A stretch of 64,000 nucleotides of DNA from Mycobacterium sp. DL440. Lineage in GTDB: Bacteria; Actinomycetota; Actinomycetes; Mycobacteriales; Mycobacteriaceae. Below, piece after piece: positions 33,724-41,073 of this stretch. How positions within the stretch are numbered: the stretch's first letter is position 1; every line of letters begins with the position of its first letter. Position numbers and translations under genes: made by a program. The stretch spans positions 496,001-560,000 of the forward strand of contig NZ_CP050191.1 of the NCBI RefSeq assembly GCF_011745145.1. The letters run 5' to 3'. Under the pieces are notes generated by a model that saw nothing but the letters and a program-made list of their open reading frames with translations, ran no database searches and had not been told where the DNA came from.

Positions 33724-34296
33724 ATGGGACAAAACGCGACGCTGGAAGGTGATTCGGCGGTCATCGTCAGTCTGTCGGAAGCGGCGATGCACATGTATTC
33801 CGCCGCTATCGACGCACTGCCTTTCCCCGAGGACAAGAAGTTCCACAAGCGCGCCGACGTCGTCCTGTCCGGCCTGCGCAAGCTGCGTGCCTCGCTGGCC
33901 GAGGCGGCCGGCAGCAACCGGCCTTCCCCGGCGGTCATCGTGGCGCTCAGTGGGGTTCGTCAGCGGTACGACTCGCTGATGTCCCACGCCGCATCGGCAC
34001 CGGGTTCCTCTCTGGGGCAGCAGATCTACGTCACCCGCATCCACGCCAAGCTGTCGGCGCAGGAAGTGGCCAATGGCGCCGGTCTGCGTGACGGTCTGCT
34101 CGACGAACTCGAGGCCGGCGCAACGCCGACGGACGCCGAGGCGGCGAAGATCCGCGACACGATCGCTGCGCTTGGCGGGTTGCCCGGCGACGACCATGGC
34201 ATCCATGCTGTCCCCGCTCCGGCCGACTTCGGGTCGTCGGACGAGTCGCAGGCAGGCGGCTGGGAACCCGTGCTGGTCTCCGAGAACGCCGGCTGA
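33724..34296 (+). CDS. Hypothetical protein with a degenerate HTH-like segment
   Basis: This 190-residue protein was not recognised. The N-terminal half is helical (AAMHMYSAAIDALPFPEDKK). Residues 100-150 (QQIYVTRIHAKLSAQEVANG, then LRDGLLDELEAG) look like a divergent XRE-type helix-turn-helix, so DNA binding is possible. The C-terminus is acidic and probably flexible. The ATG follows a GAGGG ribosome site, and a strong hairpin at 34392-34422 ends the transcript, so it is a single-gene unit. Confidence 0.65.
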   Translation: MGQNATLEGDSAVIVSLSEAAMHMYSAAIDALPFPEDKKFHKRADVVLSGLRKLRASLAEAAGSNRPSPAVIVALSGVRQRYDSLMSHAASAPGSSLGQQIYVTRIHAKLSAQEVANGAGLRDGLLDELEAGATPTDAEAAKIRDTIAALGGLPGDDHGIHAVPAPADFGSSDESQAGGWEPVLVSENAG

Positions 34297-34391
34297 AACC
34301 CCGCGAAAACCACCCGTGCGCCGTCGTCGATCAGGCTCCGGCGCGCAACTTTCATCGATTAGCTGAGTTGCACTGCAGCGCACGATGATTG

Positions 34392-34422
34392 GAAGCTCCC
34401 CAGCAAACTGCTGGGGAGCTTC
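34392..34422 (+). terminator. Intrinsic terminator hairpin
   Basis: GAAGCTCCCCAGC (34392-34404) and its exact complement (34410-34422) make a 13-bp stem with a 5-nt loop, followed by TCTGGTT. It lies 95 bp after the HTH-like gene and 20 bp before the nitroreductase promoter, insulating the two. Confidence 0.8.
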
Positions 34423-34442
34423 TCTGGTTCGGCGGACGGTTG

Positions 34443-34448
34443 TAGTCT
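34443..34448 (+). promoter_or_regulatory. Nitroreductase -10 (TAGTCT), leaderless layout
   Basis: TAGTCT ends 6 nt before the ATG at 34455, and no ribosome site precedes that ATG. Both features point to transcription starting at the first codon. Confidence 0.55.
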
Positions 34449-34454
34449 CGCCGC

Positions 34455-35108
34455 ATGACAGCCGAACCAGCCCTGAACTTGACCGTTGACGAACTGCTCA
34501 CCACGACCCGCTCGGTGCGCAAACGCCTCGACTTCGAGAAGCCGGTCTCGCGTGAGGTGATCATGGAGTGCCTCGACCTGGCCCTACAGGCTCCGACCGG
34601 GTCGAATGCGCAAGGCTGGCAATGGGTTTTCGTCGAGGACCCGGCAAAGAAGAAGGCGTTGGCCGACATCTACCGGGCCAATGCCAATCCCTATCTCGAC
34701 CTGCCCAAGCCGGAGCGCGGCGACGTCCGCGACCAGCAGATGGGTGCGGTAACGAGCTCCGCCAGATACCTCACCGACAACTTCGAGAAGGCCCCGGTGC
34801 TGTTGGTGCCATGCCTCGAAGGCCGTCCCGACGGCGCACCGGCGGGGATGAGTGCGTCTTTCTGGGGGTCCCTGCTGCCCGCGGTGTGGAGCTTCATGTT
34901 GGCGCTGCGGTCGCGGGGCCTGGGATCGGCCTGGACGACGCTGCACCTGCTCGGCGACGGCGAGAAGCAAGCCGCCGAACTGCTGGGCATTCCGTTCGAT
35001 CGCTATGCCCAGGCGGGCCTGTTCCCGATCGCCTACACCGTGGGCACCGATTTCAAGAAGGCCAAGCGCCTTCCCGCCGAGCAGTTCTCACACTGGGACA
35101 GTTGGTGA
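34455..35108 (+). CDS. Nitroreductase-family FMN oxidoreductase (Rv3368c-like)
   Basis: This 217-residue nitroreductase-fold flavoprotein has the FMN phosphate-binding start TTRSVRKRLDFEKPVSREVI, the segment ALQAPTGSNAQGWQWVFVED, and a C-terminal ...GIPFDRYAQAGLFPIAYTVG. The family uses NAD(P)H to reduce quinones, nitroaromatics or other electrophiles. The sequence type matches M. tuberculosis Rv3368c, which also lies next to dnaE2. The physiological substrate is unknown. The message is probably leaderless. Confidence 0.9.
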   Translation: MTAEPALNLTVDELLTTTRSVRKRLDFEKPVSREVIMECLDLALQAPTGSNAQGWQWVFVEDPAKKKALADIYRANANPYLDLPKPERGDVRDQQMGAVTSSARYLTDNFEKAPVLLVPCLEGRPDGAPAGMSASFWGSLLPAVWSFMLALRSRGLGSAWTTLHLLGDGEKQAAELLGIPFDRYAQAGLFPIAYTVGTDFKKAKRLPAEQFSHWDSW

Positions 35109-35181
35109 GCCGGGGCGCCCTGGGGTGCCTGTTGCGCCCGATGTAAATGTGAAGCCGGAGTATGAACACTCTGTGGGATTC

Positions 35182-35210
35182 GGGCGTGGGCCGCGTGTCG
35201 GCCCACGCCC
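35182..35210. terminator. Bidirectional hairpin between convergent nitroreductase and trmL
   Basis: GGGCGTGGGCC (35182-35192) and GGCCCACGCCC (35200-35210) form an 11-bp GC-rich stem with a 7-nt loop, 10 bp from the trmL stop and 73 bp after the nitroreductase stop. Confidence 0.75.
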
Positions 35211-35219
35211 GCGGCGTAA

Positions 35220-35684
35220 CTAGACGCCGCCGGCGAAGCCGTGTTGGCGCCACGCCTCATAGGCGGCGACAGCCGCTGCATTCGACAAATTCAGTGACCG
35301 CCTGCCGGCAAGCATCGGAATACGCACCTGCGCGGTGATATTGGGGTCGGCCAGAGTTTGGGCATCCAGCCCGGTGGGTTCCGGGCCGAACATCAGCACG
35401 TCGCCGGGTTGGTAGGCGACGTCGGTGAACGACGTCGTCCCGTGCGCGGTGAACGCATAGACCCGAGCCGGCAGCAGAGCGCGCCACGCCGCCGCCAGAT
35501 CGGCGTGCACCGTCACCGATGCCAGGTCGTGGTAGTCCAGGCCGGCCCGGCGCAGCTTGGGCTCGGACAGATCGAAACCCAGCGGCTCGACCAGATGCAG
35601 CTCGCATCCGGTGCCCGCCACCATCCTGATCGCATTGCCGGTATTAGGTGCGATGCGAGGAGAAAAGAACATCACCCGGAACAT
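35220..35684 (-). CDS. trmL: tRNA (cytidine/uridine-2'-O-)-methyltransferase, SPOUT family
   Basis: This 154-residue SPOUT methyltransferase has the three family motifs: PRIAPNTGNAIRM near the start, MFGPEPTGL in the middle and IPML...RSLNLSNAAAVAAYEAW at the trefoil-knot C-terminus. It is the compact TrmL type that 2'-O-methylates the wobble nucleotide of tRNA-Leu. The ATG at 35684 (MFRVMFFSPRIAPNTG) fits family alignments; the open frame continues upstream without homology. It matches the SpoU gene found at this place in M. tuberculosis. Confidence 0.9.
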   Translation of the reverse strand: MFRVMFFSPRIAPNTGNAIRMVAGTGCELHLVEPLGFDLSEPKLRRAGLDYHDLASVTVHADLAAAWRALLPARVYAFTAHGTTSFTDVAYQPGDVLMFGPEPTGLDAQTLADPNITAQVRIPMLAGRRSLNLSNAAAVAAYEAWRQHGFAGGV

Positions 35685-36016
35685 CCGACGATGATCGTAT
35701 GGCGCCCTGCTCTGTGACGAATCGGGATGCAAATGCAGTCGTGAATCGGCTTGGAGAATCAGGGTGGGAAATCGGCACACGTTTGGGCAAGCGCATCACT
35801 GTTTGCTCGATTACCACACAACTCCGCTACAGCTCGGTCACGAACTCTGTCTGTTCAGTAAGAATTGTGGAAACGCTCGCGCGCTGCTGTCATACTCGTG
35901 CAATTGCCAAGGCGTTTGACGCCCGCCCCAGTGTGGGCGGAAACAGCAGGAAGTCTTATGAATCACGCCCCACGAGTGAATTGCGGCCACACTGCCGGTA
36001 GTGCGGTTGGGTGCCG
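35685..36016. other. Intergenic region upstream of the mfpA conservon
   Basis: This 332-bp region lies between the divergent trmL and sensor-kinase genes. It is less GC-rich than its surroundings and has no convincing ORF. It must hold the promoter of the five-gene operon. CATACT at 35891-35896 with TTGTGG at 35865-35870 is a possible but widely spaced promoter; no operator was identified. Confidence 0.45.
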
Positions 36017-39007
36017 ATGACTGCCTTTACGCAGCTGAAACAGGCTGACGGCACCCTGGTCGAATTCTCCCCAGCACCATCGGCTCCGGCCAAGCGCCCT
36101 TCTCGCTGGTCGCCGGCCAACTGGCCGGTCAACCGGAAAGTCCTCGCCATCGTCGTCGTGCCGTTGATCCTGGCCGCGACGTTCGGAGGCTTGCGCATCT
36201 ATGCCAGTGCCAGCGCCGCCGGAGATCTCCGGTTGGCCGCTGACCGGGCCGAATTGATTCCCGGCATCGACAGCTACATGGCTGCCATGGAGGGCGTCCT
36301 CATCGCAGCTACCGAAGGTGGCGATGGGCAGGCCGCGATGTCTACGTTCAATGAGCGGAAATCGGACCTGCAGCAACGCCTGGACGCGACTGATGCAGCT
36401 GAAGATGTGGATCAGGCGGTGAGCGGCCTGCTCAGCAAGGGGCCGGAACTGGTCGACGCGGTGATGTCAAACTCGATCGACCTGCGCCAGCGCATCCTCA
36501 ACTACGGCCCGCTGCTGCTGACCGGGGAAGCTGCCATCACCGGTTCGGTGCACAGCAACCAGCAGTCGCTCCAGGCCCAGGTCGAGGCGCTGGCCCGGGC
36601 GGTCGGCGCCCGCGGGCAGATGGCCATTCAGCAGATGCTGGTCACCGCCGGCGGTGCAGAGCCGGAGCCGCTGCTGCGCACCTCGATGATCACGATGGCC
36701 GGTACCGAACCTTCCACGGTCGCGGCACTGACCAAGGTGCTGGGCGGTGGCTCCCAGGAGGCGGCCACCCTGCGCGCCGAGATGGTCAAGCGGATGGCGA
36801 TGATGTCCAACCCCGGGGTTCCGCTGGTCGGTAACCCGGACATGCTGGCCTCGTTGCAGACCACCGACAAGATCGCCGGGCAGATCATCGAGAACACCAC
36901 CGCGGCGATTCCCGCTGCGGTCGAGGCTCAGGCCAACGATGCCCGCAACGATGCGATCCGCGACGCGATCCTGGTTGCGACCGCGATCATCAGCGCCATC
37001 GTCATCGTGTTGTTGGTGGCCCGCTCGCTGGTGCGCCCGCTGCGGACGCTTCGGGACAGCGCGCTGCGGGTGGCCCACCAGGATCTGGCCAAGGAGATCG
37101 AACGGGTCCGCGCCGGCGGCGAGTTGGTCCCGGTGACCCCGATCCCGGTGCAGACCACCGAAGAGGTCGGCCAGGTGGCCCATGCCGTCGACGAGCTGCA
37201 CGAGCAGGCGGTGTTCCTCGCCGGTGAACAGGCTCAGCTGCAGTTGCAGGTCTCGGACATGTTCGAGACGTTGTCGCGGCGTAGCCGTTCCTTGGTCGAC
37301 CAGCAGTTGTCGCTCATCGATCAGCTGGAGCGCAACGAGGACGACCCTCAACGGCTGGAGAGTCTGTTCCGGCTTGACCACCTCGCGGCCCGCATGCGCC
37401 GGAACGGGGCCAACCTGTTGGTGCTGTCCGGGTCCAAGCTGGCTCGAGAGCACAGCCGGCCGGTGCAGCTGGCGACGGTCGTCAACGCCGCAGCTTCGGA
37501 AGTCGAGGACTACACTCGCGTGGTCACTGCGTCGGTCGCCGACGTCGAGATCACCGGTTCCGCAGCCGGCGACCTGATCCACCTGCTGGCCGAGCTGCTC
37601 GACAATGCGCTGCGCTACTCACCGCCGATCTCGCAGGTGCGGGTGTCGGCCGTGCATGCGGCCAAGGGCGCGTTGGTGATCGAGGTCAGCGATGTCGGCC
37701 TGGGCATGACCGAGGCCGACCTGCGGGTCGCCAACACCCGTCTGCAGTCGGGCGGCGAGGTCAACCCTTACACCGCGCGTCACATGGGTCTGTACGTGGT
37801 CGGGCGTCTGGCCACCCAGCACGGTCTGGTGGTACGGCTGCGCAGCACGGTCGCCGAGGAACCGAGCTCGGGTACCACGGCAGGGGTCTACATCCCGGCC
37901 ACGCTGCTGGCCCGCGACGGTGGCGACGCCGTCGACGACCTTCCCTATGGCATGCCCGTCGACGCCCATGCCGGGATCGCCACGGCGCTGTCGTTGGACG
38001 CCGATCCCGCCGATGGTTCGGAGTTCGGGCTTGCCGACTCCAACGTCAACGGCGCCGAGGTTCCGTTCGACCTGCTGCCTCAGCGCAGTCCGGGAGCCAG
38101 CGGTATCTCGGAGCTGCCGGGCACGCTCGCCCCACAACCGGAGCCGGCCGCTGAGGAGCCGGTCGAGGAGCCTGCGGACGAGCCGGTCAGTGAGTGGCCG
38201 CAGCAGTGGCCGGTGCACACCGAAGAGAGCGCGGCCTTGGCCAAGGGCGAAGCCAAGGGTGAACTCGGGGGAGCGGCCGACACCGCGGCGGACGCAGCGG
38301 ACGACACTGCGGCCGACGACGACGCGGAGTCGGGACGTCTGTCACCCACCAACACCTCGTCGTTCTTCGCATCCCGCGGGCAGGCCGCCACCAACGGCGT
38401 AAACGGTGCTGACGGCCTCAACGGCCTCAACGGTGCCAGCGGCGTCAACGGCCTGAACGGTCTCAACGGGCTGAACGGTGTGCACGCACCGGCTCATGAT
38501 CCCGGCGAGGAACCGGAAGAACCGCTGGAATCCGCCCCGGTCCAGGCCGAAAGCCCGGACGTCCAGGGCGACTCGATCTATCAGTCGATGATCTCGGAAT
38601 TCGACATCGATCCGACGACCCACGTGCGCAGTGCCGACCTGGACTGGAAGACGGTCTGGGAGAAGGGCTGGTCGGTGGCCGCCGCGGCGCAGGATGCGCC
38701 CGTCGAGCAGCACACCGAGGAAGGCCTGCCCATGCGTACGCCGGGTGCCCGACTGGTGCCGGGCGGCGTTGCAGCGGTGGCCGCGGCCGTCGGCGAGTCC
38801 AACGGGCGTCACCGCAACGGTGGAGTACACCGTAACGACGACGGCTCAGAGACGGTAGCATCGGCAGACGAACCTGACAGCGGCATGTTCGCGGCGTTCA
38901 AACCGCGTGATCCTGAGGCTGTCCGCGCGAGCACCAGCAACCTTTTCGGAGGCGTGCACGCCGGACGATCGCATGCCCGTGAGACCAGAGGAACCGATAA
39001 CGAATGA
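36017..39007 (+). CDS. Conservon sensor histidine kinase-like protein (Rv3365c-like)
   Basis: This 996-residue membrane protein has one membrane segment at about 35-55, an external sensor region (60-310), a second segment at about 315-337, then a HAMP-like region. A DHp-like helix contains [14 protein letters not shown], and an HATPase domain has [13 protein letters not shown] (N box), DVGLGM (G1) and [13 protein letters not shown]. The final 370 residues are acidic, Pro-rich and probably disordered, with a Leu-Asn-Gly repeat. It heads the operon roadblock-DUF742-GTPase-mfpA and probably signals to the GTPase. The ATG at 36017 is used here; GTG 36011 is possible. Confidence 0.88.
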   Translation: MTAFTQLKQADGTLVEFSPAPSAPAKRPSRWSPANWPVNRKVLAIVVVPLILAATFGGLRIYASASAAGDLRLAADRAELIPGIDSYMAAMEGVLIAATEGGDGQAAMSTFNERKSDLQQRLDATDAAEDVDQAVSGLLSKGPELVDAVMSNSIDLRQRILNYGPLLLTGEAAITGSVHSNQQSLQAQVEALARAVGARGQMAIQQMLVTAGGAEPEPLLRTSMITMAGTEPSTVAALTKVLGGGSQEAATLRAEMVKRMAMMSNPGVPLVGNPDMLASLQTTDKIAGQIIENTTAAIPAAVEAQANDARNDAIRDAILVATAIISAIVIVLLVARSLVRPLRTLRDSALRVAHQDLAKEIERVRAGGELVPVTPIPVQTTEEVGQVAHAVDELHEQAVFLAGEQAQLQLQVSDMFETLSRRSRSLVDQQLSLIDQLERNEDDPQRLESLFRLDHLAARMRRNGANLLVLSGSKLAREHSRPVQLATVVNAAASEVEDYTRVVTASVADVEITGSAAGDLIHLLAELLDNALRYSPPISQVRVSAVHAAKGALVIEVSDVGLGMTEADLRVANTRLQSGGEVNPYTARHMGLYVVGRLATQHGLVVRLRSTVAEEPSSGTTAGVYIPATLLARDGGDAVDDLPYGMPVDAHAGIATALSLDADPADGSEFGLADSNVNGAEVPFDLLPQRSPGASGISELPGTLAPQPEPAAEEPVEEPADEPVSEWPQQWPVHTEESAALAKGEAKGELGGAADTAADAADDTAADDDAESGRLSPTNTSSFFASRGQAATNGVNGADGLNGLNGASGVNGLNGLNGLNGVHAPAHDPGEEPEEPLESAPVQAESPDVQGDSIYQSMISEFDIDPTTHVRSADLDWKTVWEKGWSVAAAAQDAPVEQHTEEGLPMRTPGARLVPGGVAAVAAAVGESNGRHRNGGVHRNDDGSETVASADEPDSGMFAAFKPRDPEAVRASTSNLFGGVHAGRSHARETRGTDNE
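38390..38484 (+). repeat. Asn-Gly repeat tract in the sensor kinase tail
   Basis: Within codons 792-823 the triplet pattern (L/V)NG, encoded as CTCAACGGC-type 9-mers, recurs about nine times with occasional Asp or Ser replacements. It is in frame and lies in a disordered tail, so copy number could vary without breaking the gene. Confidence 0.75.
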
Positions 39008-39411
39008 CGCGTCCGACACAACGCGACTCCCTGGACTGGCTCGTGTCCAAGTTCGCCCGCGAGGTATCCGGGGTGTCCCATGCGGTGTTGGTTTCGGCCG
39101 ACGGACTGCTGATGGCTGCCAGCGAACAGATGCCGATCGAGCGGGCCGACCAGCTCGCCGCGGTCTCCTCCGGTCTGGCCAGCCTGGCCACCGGAGCGTC
39201 GCAATTGTTCAACGGCGGCCACGTGATGCAGTCGGTGGTCGAGATGGAGAACGGCTACCTGCTGCTGATGCGGGTGGGTGACGGCTCCAACCTGGCCACG
39301 CTGACCGCCCCGTCGTGTGACATCGGGCAAGTCGGCTACGAGATGGCCATTCTGGTCGAGCGAGTCGGCGCGGTGGTGCAGTCGTCGCGCCGTACGCCGC
39401 AGCCGTCTTGA
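39004..39411 (+). CDS. Roadblock/LC7-domain protein (Rv3364c-like)
   Basis: This 135-residue single-domain roadblock/LC7 protein has the pattern [18 protein letters not shown] at residues 21-38, followed by [14 protein letters not shown]. Bacterial members act as partners or GTPase-activating factors for small MglA-like GTPases; the GTPase is two genes downstream. Its ATG overlaps the kinase stop (ATGA), so synthesis is coupled. It is the second gene of the conservon. Confidence 0.92.
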   Translation: MTRPTQRDSLDWLVSKFAREVSGVSHAVLVSADGLLMAASEQMPIERADQLAAVSSGLASLATGASQLFNGGHVMQSVVEMENGYLLLMRVGDGSNLATLTAPSCDIGQVGYEMAILVERVGAVVQSSRRTPQPS

Positions 39412-39445
39412 GTCCCCGACCCCTTCTGCCTATCGCGAGGTGCCT

Positions 39446-39811
39446 GTGGACGAACCGGAAACCACCGATCGACCGAGTTTGGTGCGGCCGTACACCCTGA
39501 CGGCCGGCCGCACCGACTCGCGTGTGCATCTTCCGCTGGAAGCGCCGGTGCAAAAAACCGACACGACGCGCGAACCGCGCTGGACTGGGCACGATGTGCG
39601 CGCACAGATCGTAGAGTTGTGCACCGGCAGTCCTTCGGTTGCCGAGATTGCCGCTCATTTATCTCTCCCGCTCGGCGTGGCGCGCGTGCTGATCGGGGAC
39701 TTGGTGACGCAGGGTTATCTCCGGGTGGAAGCCACCCTTGATGACTCGGCTAGCTTCGACGAACGCCGCGAATTGATTGGAAGGACCCTGCGTGGCCTAC
39801 GAGCACTCTGA
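39446..39811 (+). CDS. DUF742 protein (Rv3363c-like)
   Basis: This 121-residue DUF742 protein is the third conservon member. Its signature RPYTLTAGRT lies at residues 12-21, and the rest forms a winged-helix-like domain (IVELCTGSPSVAEIAAHLSL...VLIGDLVTQGYL). The GTG at 39446 was chosen because GCGAGG precedes it by 5 nt; GTG 39440 is also in frame. The 3' end overlaps the GTPase gene by 20 bp. Members of this family occur almost only in roadblock-GTPase operons of actinobacteria; the molecular role is not established. Confidence 0.88.
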   Translation: MDEPETTDRPSLVRPYTLTAGRTDSRVHLPLEAPVQKTDTTREPRWTGHDVRAQIVELCTGSPSVAEIAAHLSLPLGVARVLIGDLVTQGYLRVEATLDDSASFDERRELIGRTLRGLRAL

Positions 39812-40403
39812 ACCCCGCTCGGCCTCCGGCGGCGGCTCCCCCCGAGGTGGGGCCGTCTCGACGAAGATCGTCATTTCCGGCGGGTTCGGGGCAGGGAAGA
39901 CGACCTTCGTGGGCGCGGTCTCCGAGATCATGCCGCTGCGTACAGAAGCGTTGGTCACCAACGTGTCCGAGGGTGTCGACGCCCTGGACGGCACCCCGGA
40001 CAAGCGCACCACGACGGTCGCCATGGACTTCGGCCGGATCACGCTCGACGAGGAGCTGGTGCTGTACCTGTTCGGCACCCCCGGGCAGCGACGGTTCTGG
40101 TTCATGTGGGACGACCTGGTGCGCGGTGCGATCGGTGCGATCATCCTGGTCGACGTCCGTCGCCTGCAGGACAGCTTCGCCGCGGTCGACTTCTTCGAGG
40201 CCCGCAAGCTGCCGTTCATCGTCGCGGTGAACGAGTTCGACGACGCGCCAAAGCATCCCACCCAAGCGGTGCGCAAGGCCCTGGCACTGCCGGAGCACAT
40301 CCCGGTGGTCGCCGTGGATGCCCGCGACCGCAACTCGGCCAAGGCTGCGCTGATCGCGGTCACCGAATACTCGTTGAGCACGCTTTCTGCGTTGCCCGGC
40401 TGA
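39792..40403 (+). CDS. mfpB: Small MglA-like GTPase of the mfpA operon
   Basis: This 203-residue GTPase has a P-loop GGFGAGKTT near residue 22, a switch II region LFGTPGQRRFWFMWDD (TPGQ in place of DxxG), and NEFD in place of NKxD for guanine recognition. It corresponds to M. smegmatis MfpB, which has been reported to modulate the effect of MfpA on DNA gyrase. The GTG at 39792 follows GGAAGGA by 6 nt and overlaps the DUF742 gene by 20 bp. mfpA begins 3 bp after its stop. Confidence 0.9.
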   Translation: MAYEHSEPRSASGGGSPRGGAVSTKIVISGGFGAGKTTFVGAVSEIMPLRTEALVTNVSEGVDALDGTPDKRTTTVAMDFGRITLDEELVLYLFGTPGQRRFWFMWDDLVRGAIGAIILVDVRRLQDSFAAVDFFEARKLPFIVAVNEFDDAPKHPTQAVRKALALPEHIPVVAVDARDRNSAKAALIAVTEYSLSTLSALPG

Positions 40404-40406
40404 GGC

Positions 40407-40982
40407 GTGGTAGCTGACGAAACCGCCTGGGCGGACAGGGAATTCACAGGTGTGGATTTCCGTGCCGAGGAATATGACGGAGTTCTGAGCCGGTTGAGCA
40501 CCGAGCGTGTGGTGTTCACCGAGTGCGATTTCAGCGGCGTCGACCTGTCCGAGTCTCAGCATTCGGGCTCGGCGTTCCGCAACTGTACGTTCCGCCGCGC
40601 CACGCTGTGGCACAGCACGTTCACCAACTGCAGCCTGCTGGGTTCGGTGTTCACCGAGTGCCGGCTACGGCCCATCAAAATCGTGGAGTCGGATCTGACG
40701 CTGGCCGTGCTGGGCGGCTGCGATCTGAGGGGCGTCGACCTCTCGGACTGCCGGCTACGCGAAGCCAGTCTGGTTGGGGTTGACCTGCGCAAGGCGGTGC
40801 TGAGGCAGGCGGACCTGACCGGGGCCCGGGTGCAGGACGCCAAGCTCGACGAGGCCGATCTGCGCGGCGCCCGCGTCGACCCCACGTTCTGGACCACCGC
40901 GAAAGTGCGCGGTGCCAAGATCGACATCGCCCAGGCGCTGGCCTATTCGGCCGCACATGGCCTCGACGTCCACGGCGGGTAA
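40407..40982 (+). CDS. mfpA: Pentapeptide-repeat gyrase-protecting protein MfpA
   Basis: This 191-residue pentapeptide-repeat protein has many A(D/N)LXX-like units, for example CDFSGVDLSESQ and CDLRGVDLSDCRLREASLVG, which fold as a right-handed quadrilateral beta helix. MfpA mimics duplex DNA, binds DNA gyrase and lowers fluoroquinolone susceptibility. The C-terminal segment (KIDIAQALAYSAAHGLDVHGG) corresponds to the dimerisation tail. The GTG start lies 3 bp after the GTPase stop, completing the five-gene operon. Confidence 0.95.
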   Translation: MVADETAWADREFTGVDFRAEEYDGVLSRLSTERVVFTECDFSGVDLSESQHSGSAFRNCTFRRATLWHSTFTNCSLLGSVFTECRLRPIKIVESDLTLAVLGGCDLRGVDLSDCRLREASLVGVDLRKAVLRQADLTGARVQDAKLDEADLRGARVDPTFWTTAKVRGAKIDIAQALAYSAAHGLDVHGG

Positions 40983-40996
40983 CTTCTTCGGCCGAA

Positions 40997-41046
40997 CAGA
41001 CGCAAAACTGCGCATTTCCACTGGAAAATGGGCAGTTTTGCGTCTG
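40997..41046. terminator. Bidirectional hairpin between convergent mfpA and ABC transporter
   Basis: CAGACGCAAAACTGC (40997-41011) and its exact complement (41032-41046) form a 15-bp stem. The 20-nt loop contains a nested TTTCC-ACT-GGAAA palindrome. The mfpA stop is 15 bp to the left and the ABC-transporter stop 28 bp to the right. Confidence 0.8.
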
Positions 41047-41073
41047 CTCGCGGAGGGGACTCAGCCGGAGAAC

